A DNA stretch of 36,475 bases from Nitrospirota bacterium. Lineage in GTDB: Bacteria; Nitrospirota; Nitrospiria; JACQBW01. The notes beneath the pieces are model-generated. The model worked only from the letters and a program-made list of their open reading frames with translations. It had not been told where the DNA came from and did no database searches. Position 1 is the stretch's first letter, and the number at the start of each line of letters is the position of its first letter. The position numbers and the translations under genes are program-made. The DNA lies in the NCBI GenBank assembly GCA_016178585.1, contig JACOTA010000020.1, positions 1 to 36,475 of the forward strand. The letters are read 5' to 3'. Positions 1 through 6,234 of this stretch are shown one piece after another.

Positions 1-192
1 GAGTTTCATAGGGGGCTTGAATGCTACCTGGCTGGAGAAACGGCGGCAAAAAAAATGGTCGAAACGATAAAACGGGAAATCAGAAATAAACGGTTAAGGC
101 AGTTCCTGTTGGGGAAACCCCAACCCTCAAACCTTTCAAAACCCAACGGCAAACAGGCCCTTTATTTTAAAGAAATCAATGAAGAGGCTTGA
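1..192 (+). CDS. C-terminal end of an unrecognised protein (5' truncated by window edge)
   Basis: An open frame enters at base 1 and runs 63 codons to TGA at 190-192. The visible tail is lysine/arginine-rich and partly helical (YLAGETAAKKMVETIKREI), ending in a less ordered, Pro/Asn-containing stretch. I do not recognise the family from this fragment. The next gene starts 2 nt after its stop, so the two are probably translationally coupled. It could be the end of a regulator or enzyme; nothing in the visible part decides this. Confidence 0.6.
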   Translation, partial: EFHRGLECYLAGETAAKKMVETIKREIRNKRLRQFLLGKPQPSNLSKPNGKQALYFKEINEEA

Positions 193-194
193 TC

Positions 195-350
195 ATGGTT
201 TGGGAATATCGGGTAGAGGAACTCAGTGATGTCCAAATGGCAAATCAGCTTAATTTTATTGGCGTAGAAGGATGGGAACTGGTCTATATCCACTATAAAG
301 AAAACGCCCCTTTCCCTTTCCTTTGTTTTTTCAAACGCCAAAAGGAATAG
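195..350 (+). CDS. Small DUF4177-like protein (51 aa)
   Basis: A 51-residue protein starts at ATG 195, two bases after the preceding stop. It begins MVWEYRVEEL and has the core LNFIGVEGWELV, which matches the DUF4177 pattern: W-E-Y at the N-terminus, then a short helix, then L..LG.EGWELV. DUF4177 proteins are about 50-60 aa with no assigned biochemical role. The tail is aromatic and basic (PFPFLCFFKRQKE), as in many members. It is probably co-transcribed with the truncated gene upstream. The family match is by eye from these motifs. Confidence 0.7.
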   Translation: MVWEYRVEELSDVQMANQLNFIGVEGWELVYIHYKENAPFPFLCFFKRQKE

Positions 351-379
351 AGCGCCATTATATAACTTTCTATCGTTCG

Positions 380-500
380 AATATTGAGGCTATATTCCTC
401 TCTGCTCCGGCTCCGAAATTTACCACCTGTCTTAACAGACATGATGGAAGGGTAAACAAATTTCGAAGAGGTCGCTGAAGAGGAACATATCCTCAATATT
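380..500. repeat. Long imperfect inverted repeat (about 120 nt hairpin)
   Basis: The arms begin AATATTGAGG (380-389) and end CCTCAATATT (491-500). Pairing can be followed inward through TTCCTC/GAGGAA, CGAAATTT/AAATTTCG and TACC/GGTA to a small apical hairpin TGTCT-TAAC-AGACA at 428-441. The whole gap between the DUF4177-like gene and the convergent gene at 520-960 is essentially this one structure. It may be a small non-autonomous element or a decayed two-way terminator. It has no T-tract typical of a terminator. Confidence 0.65.
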
Positions 501-519
501 CTTTAGCCTAACATATAGT

Positions 520-960
520 CTATTTAGAAATGATTTTTTCGAGGGTTTGTTTGGCGCTTTCGACCTGTTTTTTAGCTTTCGGATTAAGTTGCGCGAGGCT
601 CACCTCTGTCTCAGAAATCAGTTGATTTAATGGCCGAAGCTGTTTTTTTAACTCACCCTGCGAGAGACCTTCCGCTTTTTCCAGTTTAGTCCGGGCTTCT
701 TTTACCTCGTTAACCGCGCTCCCGAAATTTTTTTCATCCAGGGCCGCAGAAGCCAAAGTCAAATGATCTTTGGAATCATTCAGCGCCATCCAGAGACGAA
801 TGCCTTTGATCGTGTGGTCAAGGTGCGAAGTCTGCGAAGAAATTTCGGATTGTATTCCGGAGAATGAATGAGGGAGGTGAAACGACTGTTTTTCCCCGAA
901 ATAATACCCCATCCCAAACGTGATAACGGAAAACACCAGCCAAAAAAAAGTTTTGATCAT
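520..960 (-). CDS. Membrane-anchored helical protein, unknown function
   Basis: The protein has 146 aa. ATG at 960 is chosen because AAGGGGA lies 8-10 nt upstream; an in-frame GTG at 966 would sit too close to that site. Residues 3-20 (KTFFWLVFSVITFGMGYYFG) are one hydrophobic segment, an uncleaved signal anchor or signal peptide. The rest is soluble, alanine/lysine/glutamate-rich and predicted helical, with heptad-like stretches near residues 75-100 and 115-145. It probably projects a coiled coil into the periplasm. I do not recognise a named family. It stands alone, facing the hairpin at 380-500. Confidence 0.6.
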   Translation of the reverse strand: MIKTFFWLVFSVITFGMGYYFGEKQSFHLPHSFSGIQSEISSQTSHLDHTIKGIRLWMALNDSKDHLTLASAALDEKNFGSAVNEVKEARTKLEKAEGLSQGELKKQLRPLNQLISETEVSLAQLNPKAKKQVESAKQTLEKIISK

Positions 961-1065
961 ACCCACATCCCCTTTTTATGTAGGATGAGTTTATCTTACT
1001 TCTTCAGGATTGAAAAGAAAAATCACTTTTATTTTATTTCTTTTTTAATCAACAGTTTTTGAACT

Positions 1066-1105
1066 AAGGACAGATAATTAACAATTTTGTTAATTATCTG
1101 TCCTT
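1066..1105. repeat. Perfect 19-bp inverted repeat with 2-nt loop
   Basis: AAGGACAGATAATTAACAA (1066-1084) is followed by TT and its exact reverse complement (1087-1105). Neither flank has a T-tract, so terminator function is unlikely. The form fits a palindromic dispersed element or the end of a lost mobile element. Confidence 0.8.
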
Positions 1106-1106
1106 A

Positions 1107-1235
1107 CTATTGGATATGGCAAGTCAGTAGTTTCCGGTTAATCTTGTTCGAAGAACACGAAAACTCTTTATTGATAAGAATTTCAGAGCATTCTCGGATG
1201 GATTCGACTTCAATTTCGTCTTGATATTCAGACAT
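1107..1235 (-). CDS. Possible 42-aa small ORF (weak)
   Basis: An ATG at 1235 opens 42 codons (MSEYQDEIEVESIRECSE...) ending in TAG directly beside the palindrome at 1066-1105. The composition is protein-like and acidic in the first half, with three cysteines. There is no clear ribosome binding site and no recognised family. It may be a remnant of a gene cut by the repeat, or chance. Confidence 0.2.
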   Translation of the reverse strand: MSEYQDEIEVESIRECSEILINKEFSCSSNKINRKLLTCHIQ

Positions 1236-1274
1236 CCGGATATAAATTAACGGACATCTTAAAGTAAAGGTCTT

Positions 1275-1306
1275 CTCTCCCCCTTACGAGAGAGGCTGGG
1301 TGAGGG
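1275..1306. repeat. CTCTCC...GAGAGG...GGGTGAGGG intergenic motif
   Basis: The segment has CTCTC paired with GAGAG around CCCCTTAC, followed by GCTGGGTGAGGG. I recall near-identical motifs as scattered intergenic repeats in many bacterial genomes. Only one copy is visible here, so the repeat assignment rests on recollection. Confidence 0.35.
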
Positions 1307-1379
1307 CAAAAGAGAAAACCTGGTGCCATTCTAATATAAGGCAAAAGCCTTCGGAGTTACGCTTTTCATCCTGCACGAC

Positions 1380-1407
1380 TTGACATCTTGTGTTTCGGAG
1401 ATAGATT
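1380..1407 (+). promoter_or_regulatory. Sigma-70-type promoter for the lipoprotein gene at 1486
   Basis: TTGACA at 1380-1385, a 16-nt spacer and TAGATT at 1402-1407 give a good -35 and a fair -10. Transcription would start near 1414, leaving a leader of about 70 nt that contains GGAGG before the ATG. Confidence 0.5.
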
Positions 1408-1485
1408 TATAGAAAGGTTAGGTCTGGCTAAAATAGTGTGCTGGACTAGCTGGAGTTACCCTTTGGTATGGAGGCATGAACTAAC

Positions 1486-1983
1486 ATGAAAAGTGTCATT
1501 AAGAAATGTTCAAAGAGATTCATATCAGGTATCTTGTCTATGGCTATTTTACTGGAGGTTGTTTCCTGTGGAACAATTCTTTACCCGGAGAGGCAGGGTC
1601 AAAAGTCTGGTCAGATTGATATCGCTGTAGCCGCACTGGATGCAGTCGGACTGTTATTTTTCATCATACCAGGCGTAGTTGCCTTTGCCGTTGATTTCAA
1701 TAATGGCGCCATTTACATGCCTTCGGGTCAAAGAAGACATTTGAAAATAGAGGGTAAAGCGCTAAACCCGGAGCAGGGCGCTGGAGAGGAGATTATAAAA
1801 GTAAAGCTAGAAATCCTTAATCGGGAATCCATCCAACGAACGGTAGCCCAGCAGACCGGACATCAAATTCGGTTAGATGATCACAATCTGATCGTAATGA
1901 AAATGGATTCGGGAGCGGATATCGGCCGGGAACTAAGCCGGTTAAGTTCACAAAACGATAAAACTATGTTTGTAAAAAAATGA
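1486..1983 (+). CDS. Putative lipoprotein with hydrophobic YERXGQ-type domain
   Basis: The protein has 165 aa; its ATG is preceded by GGAGG at 1470-1474. The N-terminus is basic then hydrophobic and ends in a lipobox-like VVSC (residues about 25-28), so it is probably a lipid-anchored envelope protein. The next part, TILYPERQGQ followed by IDIAVAALDAVGLLFFIIPGVVAFAVDF and GAIYMPSG, matches small proteobacterial proteins of unknown function (often misnamed in databases) that carry a hydrophobic hairpin after the YPER.GQ motif. The C-terminal 70 residues look like an added soluble domain. It stands alone with its own promoter, and converges on the gene at 2179-2619. No function can be assigned. 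Confidence 0.65.
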   Translation: MKSVIKKCSKRFISGILSMAILLEVVSCGTILYPERQGQKSGQIDIAVAALDAVGLLFFIIPGVVAFAVDFNNGAIYMPSGQRRHLKIEGKALNPEQGAGEEIIKVKLEILNRESIQRTVAQQTGHQIRLDDHNLIVMKMDSGADIGRELSRLSSQNDKTMFVKK

Positions 1984-2084
1984 TGTTGGATTAATTAAGT
2001 TTTTCTTTCTTAAGAAAAATCCCTTTCCAAAAGAAGGAGACAAACAAGAAAATGACAGGAAGGGGAAGGCAGGCTTATGAATAA

Positions 2085-2112
2085 AGCCCCTTTCTTTTTA
2101 AGGAAAGGGGCT
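2085..2112. terminator. Strong stem-loop between convergent genes, likely bidirectional terminator
   Basis: AGCCCCTTTC (2085-2094) pairs exactly with GAAAGGGGCT (2103-2112). To the right is a T-rich run (2119-2133), and read leftward the hairpin is followed by TTTATT. It lies between the converging genes ending at 1983 and 2179, and fits termination of both. Confidence 0.7.
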
Positions 2113-2135
2113 GAAAATATTTCTTTATTTTTTGT

Positions 2136-2163
2136 ATCAGAAAAATGAAGCCATTTTTCTGAT
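2136..2163 (-). terminator. Second stem-loop after the leftward gene
   Basis: ATCAGAAAAATG pairs exactly with CATTTTTCTGAT around AAGC, 16 nt past the stop of the gene at 2179. No T-run follows in the leftward direction, so it may protect the 3' end or only assist the stronger hairpin at 2085-2112. Confidence 0.4.
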
Positions 2164-2178
2164 TAAGAGAAAAAATCT

Positions 2179-2619
2179 TTAATCAACAGAGTATTTTTGT
2201 TCAATTTTATGCCGCTCTCTACGATATTCTTCTTCAGAAATTTCTTTTTTATCTAGCTTTTCTTCAACAACTTCAAGTTCTTTTTTCATTTTTTGCTTTG
2301 CTCTAAGCACGGTTTCATCATGATTGATGACCAGGGCACCTTCATACCCGGCGATCGGATCCCAGAGAATCGAGAACGGCCATAGCAAAAGGTCTACGAC
2401 TCCAAGCCCCCATTGCCGAGTATAAAAAGAGCCTCCTCCCGGCAAAATACCTAAAGCGGTAGCAGTTCCAGGGCTTTTTTCTTCTACATACACACCATCT
2501 TGGGCTTTATATTGTTCAAGTTCTGACTTCTGTCTAGAATTTAAGGTTGCACATCCAAAAGTCATTGAGCAAAAAAGTATAATAAAGACTCCATTGACAA
2601 AAGTTCTTCCGATGTTCAT
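2179..2619 (-). CDS. Lipoprotein with glycine-rich membrane hairpin and SHOCT-like tail
   Basis: The protein has 146 aa; ATG 2619 follows a very strong AAGGAGG site. The signal sequence ends in the lipobox TFGC (residues about 20-23). Residues 53-95 contain LGILPGGGSFYTRQWGLGV and a hydrophobic segment ending WDPIAGYEGA, resembling the short Gly-rich, TM2-like hairpin of small envelope lipoproteins. The last 40 residues are charged and helical and include KKEISEEEYRRERHKIE, which follows the SHOCT pattern (short C-terminal oligomerisation helix with G/E-I-[ST]-EEE[YF]). It has a good promoter at 2674-2702. Its role is unknown; membrane-associated oligomer formation is an inference from the tail. 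Confidence 0.65.
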   Translation of the reverse strand: MNIGRTFVNGVFIILFCSMTFGCATLNSRQKSELEQYKAQDGVYVEEKSPGTATALGILPGGGSFYTRQWGLGVVDLLLWPFSILWDPIAGYEGALVINHDETVLRAKQKMKKELEVVEEKLDKKEISEEEYRRERHKIEQKYSVD

Positions 2620-2673
2620 TTAAAACCTCCTTAGAATATAAGTAATACTAAAATGGGGAAAATACCTTTTGCT

Positions 2674-2702
2674 AATCTAAACATTTACAATAGCAATGTC
2701 AA
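2674..2702 (-). promoter_or_regulatory. Sigma-70 promoter for the lipoprotein gene 2179-2619
   Basis: Read leftward, TTGACA (2697-2702), a 17-nt spacer and TAGATT (2674-2679) precede the start codon by about 55 nt. The -35 is perfect and the -10 matches 4 of 6. Confidence 0.6.
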
Positions 2703-2759
2703 TATAATTGATATACATTGAATAACAGCAGACAGAAAAATCGTACTAAGGCAAGAGAT

Positions 2760-2790
2760 AAATTTCTTGCTTGTTTTTGGATTTGGGGGT
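2760..2790. repeat. Direct repeat, left copy, flanking hicAB
   Basis: This 31-nt segment (AAATTTCTTGCTTG... to ...ATTTGGGGGT) recurs at 3458-3488 in the same orientation with one mismatch. The two copies bracket the whole hicAB pair. Confidence 0.8.
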
Positions 2791-2853
2791 GGGCAACCCA
2801 ATGACCAAAGATTTAGTCTGGCAGGTGTGAGCGAACGGAGAGGTGGGGGAACC

Positions 2854-3069
2854 TTATGCCAGCATTAACCGACGTCCCTTTGGTTTGGGAACAGGTTCAT
2901 GAAATTCATTAGCCGTATCAATCCACAACTGGATTGCCTCTCTTGCGTTAACCAGGGCCATTTCCTGAGTGTTTCCATGGGCCATACATCCGGGCAATTC
3001 TGGCACTTCAGCGATAAAAGTTTGATCCTCATCGCTCCAGTAAATGATGACTTCGTACCGATCTATCAT
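2854..3069 (-). CDS. hicB: HicB-family antitoxin
   Basis: The protein has 71 aa. YEVIIYWSDEDQTFIAEVPELPGCMAHGNTQ is the typical partial RNase-H-like fold of HicB (beta strand, D...F.AEVPELPGC, then G.T..EAL). The C-terminus is short (PVPKPKGRRLMLA) and has no DNA-binding HTH or ribbon-helix-helix domain, as in the short HicB class. It would bind and neutralise the HicA mRNA interferase. Its ATG overlaps the hicA stop codon (ATGA), so translation is coupled and toxin precedes antitoxin, the usual hicAB order. Whether it represses its own operon cannot be told from the sequence, because a clear DNA-binding domain is missing. Confidence 0.9.
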   Translation of the reverse strand: MIDRYEVIIYWSDEDQTFIAEVPELPGCMAHGNTQEMALVNAREAIQLWIDTANEFHEPVPKPKGRRLMLA

Positions 3070-3320
3070 TCTTTGTCTCCAATTTTGTATTTTAAAATTA
3101 TAGTGCGAACTTGACGCACTTGATAGATTTTCGCTTTGCTTCCATCACATTGGAGATTAATTTTCTCCTCCACGCCCTGTTTCCTGAAAATATGGTGGCT
3201 TCCACGAATACGTTCTTCAAATCCCATATTTATGAGTAACTGACACAATTCATCGAAACGAATATTGGCATCAGAGGTTCCCTGTAGAATCCGGAGAAGA
3301 ATTTTGTCAGACTTAGCCAT
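3066..3320 (-). CDS. hicA: HicA-family mRNA interferase toxin
   Basis: The protein has 84 aa when started at ATG 3320 (MAKSDKILLRILQG). A longer in-frame extension to 3404 is rejected because HicA proteins begin with this helix. The double-stranded-RNA-binding-like fold is visible: a helix with FDELCQLLINMGF, then the signature RGSHHIF at residues 39-45 carrying the conserved histidine, then a strand, IYQVRQVRTIILKYKI. HicA cleaves mRNA independently of the ribosome. At 84 aa it is slightly longer than the minimal 60-aa forms. No strong ribosome binding site is seen. The pair sits inside 31-bp direct repeats. Confidence 0.88.
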   Translation of the reverse strand: MAKSDKILLRILQGTSDANIRFDELCQLLINMGFEERIRGSHHIFRKQGVEEKINLQCDGSKAKIYQVRQVRTIILKYKIGDKE

Positions 3321-3435
3321 GATGATTGACGGGTTTGCTGATTGTGTCGAATAAACACGTGGGTGAAGCCTTTTAAAGGCCACGGTAGAAAGATGGTACG
3401 ACAAACGGCGGGAGGATTCAAGCTAAAAAACCGGG

Positions 3436-3459
3436 AATCACTTTAAAAATCACTTTAAA
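3436..3459. repeat. Tandem duplication of a 12-mer
   Basis: AATCACTTTAAA occurs twice in a row (3436-3447 and 3448-3459), immediately left of the right-hand flanking direct repeat of the hicAB cassette. Confidence 0.75.
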
Positions 3460-3488
3460 ATTTCTTGCTTGTTTTTTGATTTGGGGGT
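3458..3488. repeat. Direct repeat, right copy, flanking hicAB
   Basis: This partner of 2760-2790 has 30 of 31 bases identical (one G/T difference). It lies about 50 nt upstream of the Pit operon start, so the hicAB cassette may have been inserted next to this operon. Confidence 0.8.
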
Positions 3489-3539
3489 ATCTTAATCAAC
3501 GTTTTATCCATTTTTTGATTATTTAAGATAAGGTGTTTC

Positions 3540-4154
3540 ATGTTTAATTTTTTGCCTAAAGAAGAAAAGTTCTTTGAGCTGTTTATCGAGTCTTCAAAAA
3601 ACATTCACCGGGGCGGATTGGCGATCAAAAAGGTGATGGAACCGGGGGCTGATATCGAAAAGCGGGTAAGAGAAGTTAAAGACATCGAGCATCAGGGGGA
3701 TTCGATCACCCACGAAATTATTAAAAAATTGAATAAGACCTTCATTACGCCGATAGACCGCGAGGATATCTACGCCCTGGCCGGGGCGCTGGACGATGTC
3801 CTTGACCTTACCGACGCGGCGGCCAATAAGATGGTGATTTTTAAGATCACCCAGGCGACTCCCGAGGCCAGAAGCCTGGCCGATATTATTTGCCAGTGCA
3901 CGGCCGAAGTCGTCAGAACCGTGTCCCTTTTGGGAAAAGGGGAGATCGATTCCGCTCATTTTATAGAAATTAACCGGCTCGAAAATGAGGCCGACCGGGT
4001 GTTGAATGACGCACTGGCAAAACTCTTTGAAGAAGAAAAAGATCCGATCACGATCCTTAAATGGAAAGAAATTTATGAAAATCTTGAAGAAGCGACCGAT
4101 CGCTGTGAAGATGTTTCAAATATCCTGGAAAGTATTTCCCTGAAAAACACTTGA
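3540..4154 (+). CDS. DUF47-family PhoU-like accessory protein of the Pit transporter
   Basis: The protein has 204 aa, all helical. It begins MFNFLPKEEKFFELF and contains EVKDIEHQGDSITHEIIKKLNKTFITPIDREDIYALAGALDDVLD, the signature of the DUF47 (TIGR00153) family, whose members form PhoU-like helical bundles with metal-binding E/D motifs. A second E..AD..L pattern near residues 145-155 matches the second half of the bundle. Members are nearly always encoded beside low-affinity Pit phosphate transporters and are thought to modulate them. The stop overlaps the ATG of the transporter by one base (TGATG), so the two are translated as a unit. Confidence 0.9.
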   Translation: MFNFLPKEEKFFELFIESSKNIHRGGLAIKKVMEPGADIEKRVREVKDIEHQGDSITHEIIKKLNKTFITPIDREDIYALAGALDDVLDLTDAAANKMVIFKITQATPEARSLADIICQCTAEVVRTVSLLGKGEIDSAHFIEINRLENEADRVLNDALAKLFEEEKDPITILKWKEIYENLEEATDRCEDVSNILESISLKNT

Positions 4155-5143
4155 TGGAACCGGTCTACCTTCTAGTTGTTGTCATTATTCTGGCGCTGAT
4201 TTTCGATTTCATCAATGGCTTTCATGACTCTGCCAATGCGATTGCCACAGTGATTTCGACACGTGTGATGACCCCGAAAATGGGTATTTCCATGGCCGCA
4301 ATCATGAACCTGATCGGGGCCTTTGCGGGAACTGAAGTGGCCAAAACGGTCGGATCAGGCCTGGTCGCGGTGGAAGCGGTGACCCAGGTGACCATCATTT
4401 CGGCTCTGATCGCGGCCATTATCTGGGACCTCATTACCTGGTATTTTGGTCTGCCCACCAGTTCAAGCCATGCCCTTTTAGCCGCGCTGGTCGGGGCTGG
4501 AATCGCGACCGGCGGTTTTAAGGTACTCATCTGGGGAGGGCTAAAAAAGATACTCATTGCTTTGTTGCTCTCTCCGCTTTTCGGATTTGCAATCGGTTGG
4601 CTGGTGATGGTTGGACTTTATTGGCTTTTTCAGAAAAGCACGCCTTCGACTGTGACCTCCATTTCTCAGAAACTTCAAATCCTGTCCGCCTCTTACATGG
4701 CCTTCAGTCATGGAAGTAATGATTCGCAAAAATCAATGGGAATTATTACCGCCGCCCTCGTTAGTTTTTATTCCTGGAAGGAGTTTCGGGTTCCTGTCTG
4801 GGTCATTATTTTATGCGCGATCGCCATGGCGGTCGGGACCGCCTTTGGCGGGTGGAGAATTATTCGTACTTTAGGCCTGAAACTTACTGCGTTAAAGCCG
4901 GTTCATGGTTTTGCGGCGGAAATGTCCGCGGCCTCAGTCATCGAAATGGCTTCCCATATCGGCGTTCCGATCAGCACCACCCACACCATCAGCGCTTCAA
5001 TTATGGGCGTGGGCGCAACAAGGCGGCTTTCAGCGGTGAAATGGGGAATAGGAATCAATATTGTTTGGGCCTGGATCTTGACGCTACCCGCATGTGCGGT
5101 GATGGCCTGGTTTGTTTGCAAGATGCTCAAACTCATAGTATGA
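4154..5143 (+). CDS. pit: Inorganic phosphate transporter, Pit/PHO4 family
   Basis: The protein has 329 aa from ATG 4154, which overlaps the previous stop; a TTG one codon upstream is less likely. It is a polytopic membrane protein with about 10 hydrophobic segments. The two inverted PHO4 signatures are both present: GFHDSANAIATVISTR near residue 22 and the second-repeat equivalent SHGSNDSQKSMGI near residue 185. Both carry the D/N pair that binds phosphate and cation. The family imports phosphate, usually as a metal-phosphate, with H+ or Na+. Its length is typical for the short bacterial forms lacking the large cytoplasmic loop. It forms an operon with the DUF47 gene. Confidence 0.93.
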   Translation: MEPVYLLVVVIILALIFDFINGFHDSANAIATVISTRVMTPKMGISMAAIMNLIGAFAGTEVAKTVGSGLVAVEAVTQVTIISALIAAIIWDLITWYFGLPTSSSHALLAALVGAGIATGGFKVLIWGGLKKILIALLLSPLFGFAIGWLVMVGLYWLFQKSTPSTVTSISQKLQILSASYMAFSHGSNDSQKSMGIITAALVSFYSWKEFRVPVWVIILCAIAMAVGTAFGGWRIIRTLGLKLTALKPVHGFAAEMSAASVIEMASHIGVPISTTHTISASIMGVGATRRLSAVKWGIGINIVWAWILTLPACAVMAWFVCKMLKLIV

Positions 5144-5194
5144 TATCAGGCAACAAAAAACGTAACGTTTATATAAGAATCAATATTCATAAAT

Positions 5195-5306
5195 GAAGCA
5201 GCCGGCTTAGCCGGTGCGAAACGCGGGGTTCGGGAGAGAAAAACTTAGCTTCGCTGCGAGACCGCTCGCGAGCAAGCTTTGTGGCACAGGCTCCTGAATA
5301 TAATAA
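5195..5306 (+). repeat. Dispersed repeat family 1, copy A
   Basis: The order is a small hairpin (CCGGC-TTA-GCCGG at about 5202-5214), GCGAAACGCGGGGTTCGGG, a middle part with TTAGCTTCGCTGCG and GCTCGCGAGCAAGCTTTG, and a right end CTCCTGAATATAATAA. The GGTTCGGG block can pair with the CTGAAT right end. Related copies occur at 20505, 32121 and 32268. This copy ends 17 nt before the groES start. Confidence 0.8.
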
Positions 5307-5322
5307 TCAGAAAGGAACAACG

Positions 5323-5646
5323 ATGAAATTCAGACCGTTACATGACTGGATCCTGATTGACCAGGATTCAACCGTAGAAAAGAGTAAAGGGGGAATTTAT
5401 TTTCCGGAAAGCGCTAAAGAAAAAACCCAAACCGGAGAAGTTATCGCGGTGGGCGAAGGAAAGTTAGAGGAAGAGGACGATAAAAAGGGCAAGTCCAAAG
5501 AAAAAAAAGAAAAGAAGTTTGTTAAAACGGTTGTTAAGCCGGGCCAGCGGGTATTTTTTGAGAAATATGGCTCCACCCAGGTGGAGATCGAAGGGAAAGA
5601 ACTTCTTTTGGTCAGAGAACGGGACGTCCTCGGCTATACTGAGTAA
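5323..5646 (+). CDS. groES: GroES-like co-chaperonin with a charged roof insertion
   Basis: The protein has 107 aa from ATG 5323, preceded by AAAGGA. The upstream in-frame codons to 5281 lie in the repeat and are excluded. KFRPLHDWILIDQD and TGEVIAVGEGKL match the Cpn10 fold, and VKPGQRVFFEKYG...ELLLVRERDVLGY matches its second half. Residues 17-35 (TVEKSKGGIYFPESAKEKT) are the mobile loop that contacts GroEL. Residues 48-66 are a run of Glu/Asp then Lys (EEEDDKKGKSKEKKEKK) at the place of the short roof hairpin, which is unusually charged. The mobile loop has GGIYF where most GroES have a GGI[VL]L-like tripeptide. No groEL is adjacent, so this may be a second, specialised GroES. Confidence 0.88.
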   Translation: MKFRPLHDWILIDQDSTVEKSKGGIYFPESAKEKTQTGEVIAVGEGKLEEEDDKKGKSKEKKEKKFVKTVVKPGQRVFFEKYGSTQVEIEGKELLLVRERDVLGYTE

Positions 5647-5652
5647 AGCCGG

Positions 5653-6234
5653 ATGATGACCTCGTTTTATTTTACCTTTATTCCCCTGTTTGTAGCCATT
5701 GATGTGTTGGGTGTCCTTCCGGTTTATTTTACACTGACGGAGGGGTTTCCGAAGGAAACCAAAAAGAAGATTATTACTCAGTCGATCGCTACCGCCTTTA
5801 TGGTCGCGGTCTCGTTTATCTTTATCGGCCGGTGGGTTTTTTTGATTCTCGGCATTCGTGTAGAAGATTTTATGATTGCCGGAGGGATTCTTCTCTTGAT
5901 CTTTGCGATCACAGAAATACTGAGGCAGGGAGAAAGGAAGATATTAACCGGGGAGAGCATGGGCATTGTCCCGTTAGGCACGCCGATTATCGCCGGACCG
6001 GCGACCCTGACGACGGCGTTAGTTTTGGTGGGATCTTATCCGATTCCGTTGGTGATATTTTCGATCTTTGTTAACCTCATTTTTGCCTGGTTTGTTTTTT
6101 ATGAAGCAGATTGGATTATTAAAGTATTAGGCATTAACGGATCAAGAGCGGTGGGGAAAGTGGCGGGGCTTCTGCTGGCGGCGATTGCGGTTAGTTTGAT
6201 GCGAAGGGGCATCATGGGCCTCCTCGCCTCCTAA
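5653..6234 (+). CDS. MarC-family integral membrane protein
   Basis: The protein has 193 aa with six hydrophobic segments. FYFTFIPLFVAIDVLGVLPVYFTLT at the N-terminus and the central motif VPLGTPIIAGPATLTTALVL are characteristic of MarC/UPF0056 proteins (in the family, P.A.P...GPG.I). Members are inner-membrane proteins of uncertain function; an early link to multiple antibiotic resistance was not upheld. The start is ATG 5653 or 5656, 7-10 nt after the groES stop, so the two genes are probably co-transcribed, although no functional link is known. The stop codon forms the first base of the inverted repeat element at 6233. Confidence 0.88.
   Translation: MMTSFYFTFIPLFVAIDVLGVLPVYFTLTEGFPKETKKKIITQSIATAFMVAVSFIFIGRWVFLILGIRVEDFMIAGGILLLIFAITEILRQGERKILTGESMGIVPLGTPIIAGPATLTTALVLVGSYPIPLVIFSIFVNLIFAWFVFYEADWIIKVLGINGSRAVGKVAGLLLAAIAVSLMRRGIMGLLAS

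Larger units (their letters stand above)
961..1485. other. Non-coding accessory gap
   Basis: About 520 nt without a convincing gene lie between a leftward and a rightward gene. It holds a perfect 40-bp palindrome (1066-1105), a weak 42-codon leftward ORF (1107-1235), a pyrimidine/purine repeat of a type common in many bacteria (1275-1306) and a sigma-70-like promoter for the gene at 1486. The remainder is AT-rich with no visible RNA gene. Confidence 0.6.

Noticed and set aside
293-496. Leftward 67-codon open frame
   Set aside because: It reads through one arm of the long hairpin and into the DUF4177-like gene; the palindrome explains the openness.
2039-2083. 10-codon frame with a good ribosome-site-like AGAAGGAGA upstream
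   Set aside because: Too short (MTGRGRQAYE) and it runs into the terminator hairpin; likely chance.
3321-3404. Longer N-terminus for hicA
   Set aside because: The extra 28 residues lack family similarity and the HicA fold begins at MAKSDKILLRIL.
4813-5196. Rightward open frame of 127 codons inside pit
   Set aside because: Out-of-frame reading of the transporter; composition rich in Arg/His/Gly without domains, and pit is a full, motif-complete gene.
5281-5322. Longer N-terminus for groES
   Set aside because: The added codons belong to the end of repeat copy A; ATG 5323 has the ribosome site and the canonical GroES N-terminus.
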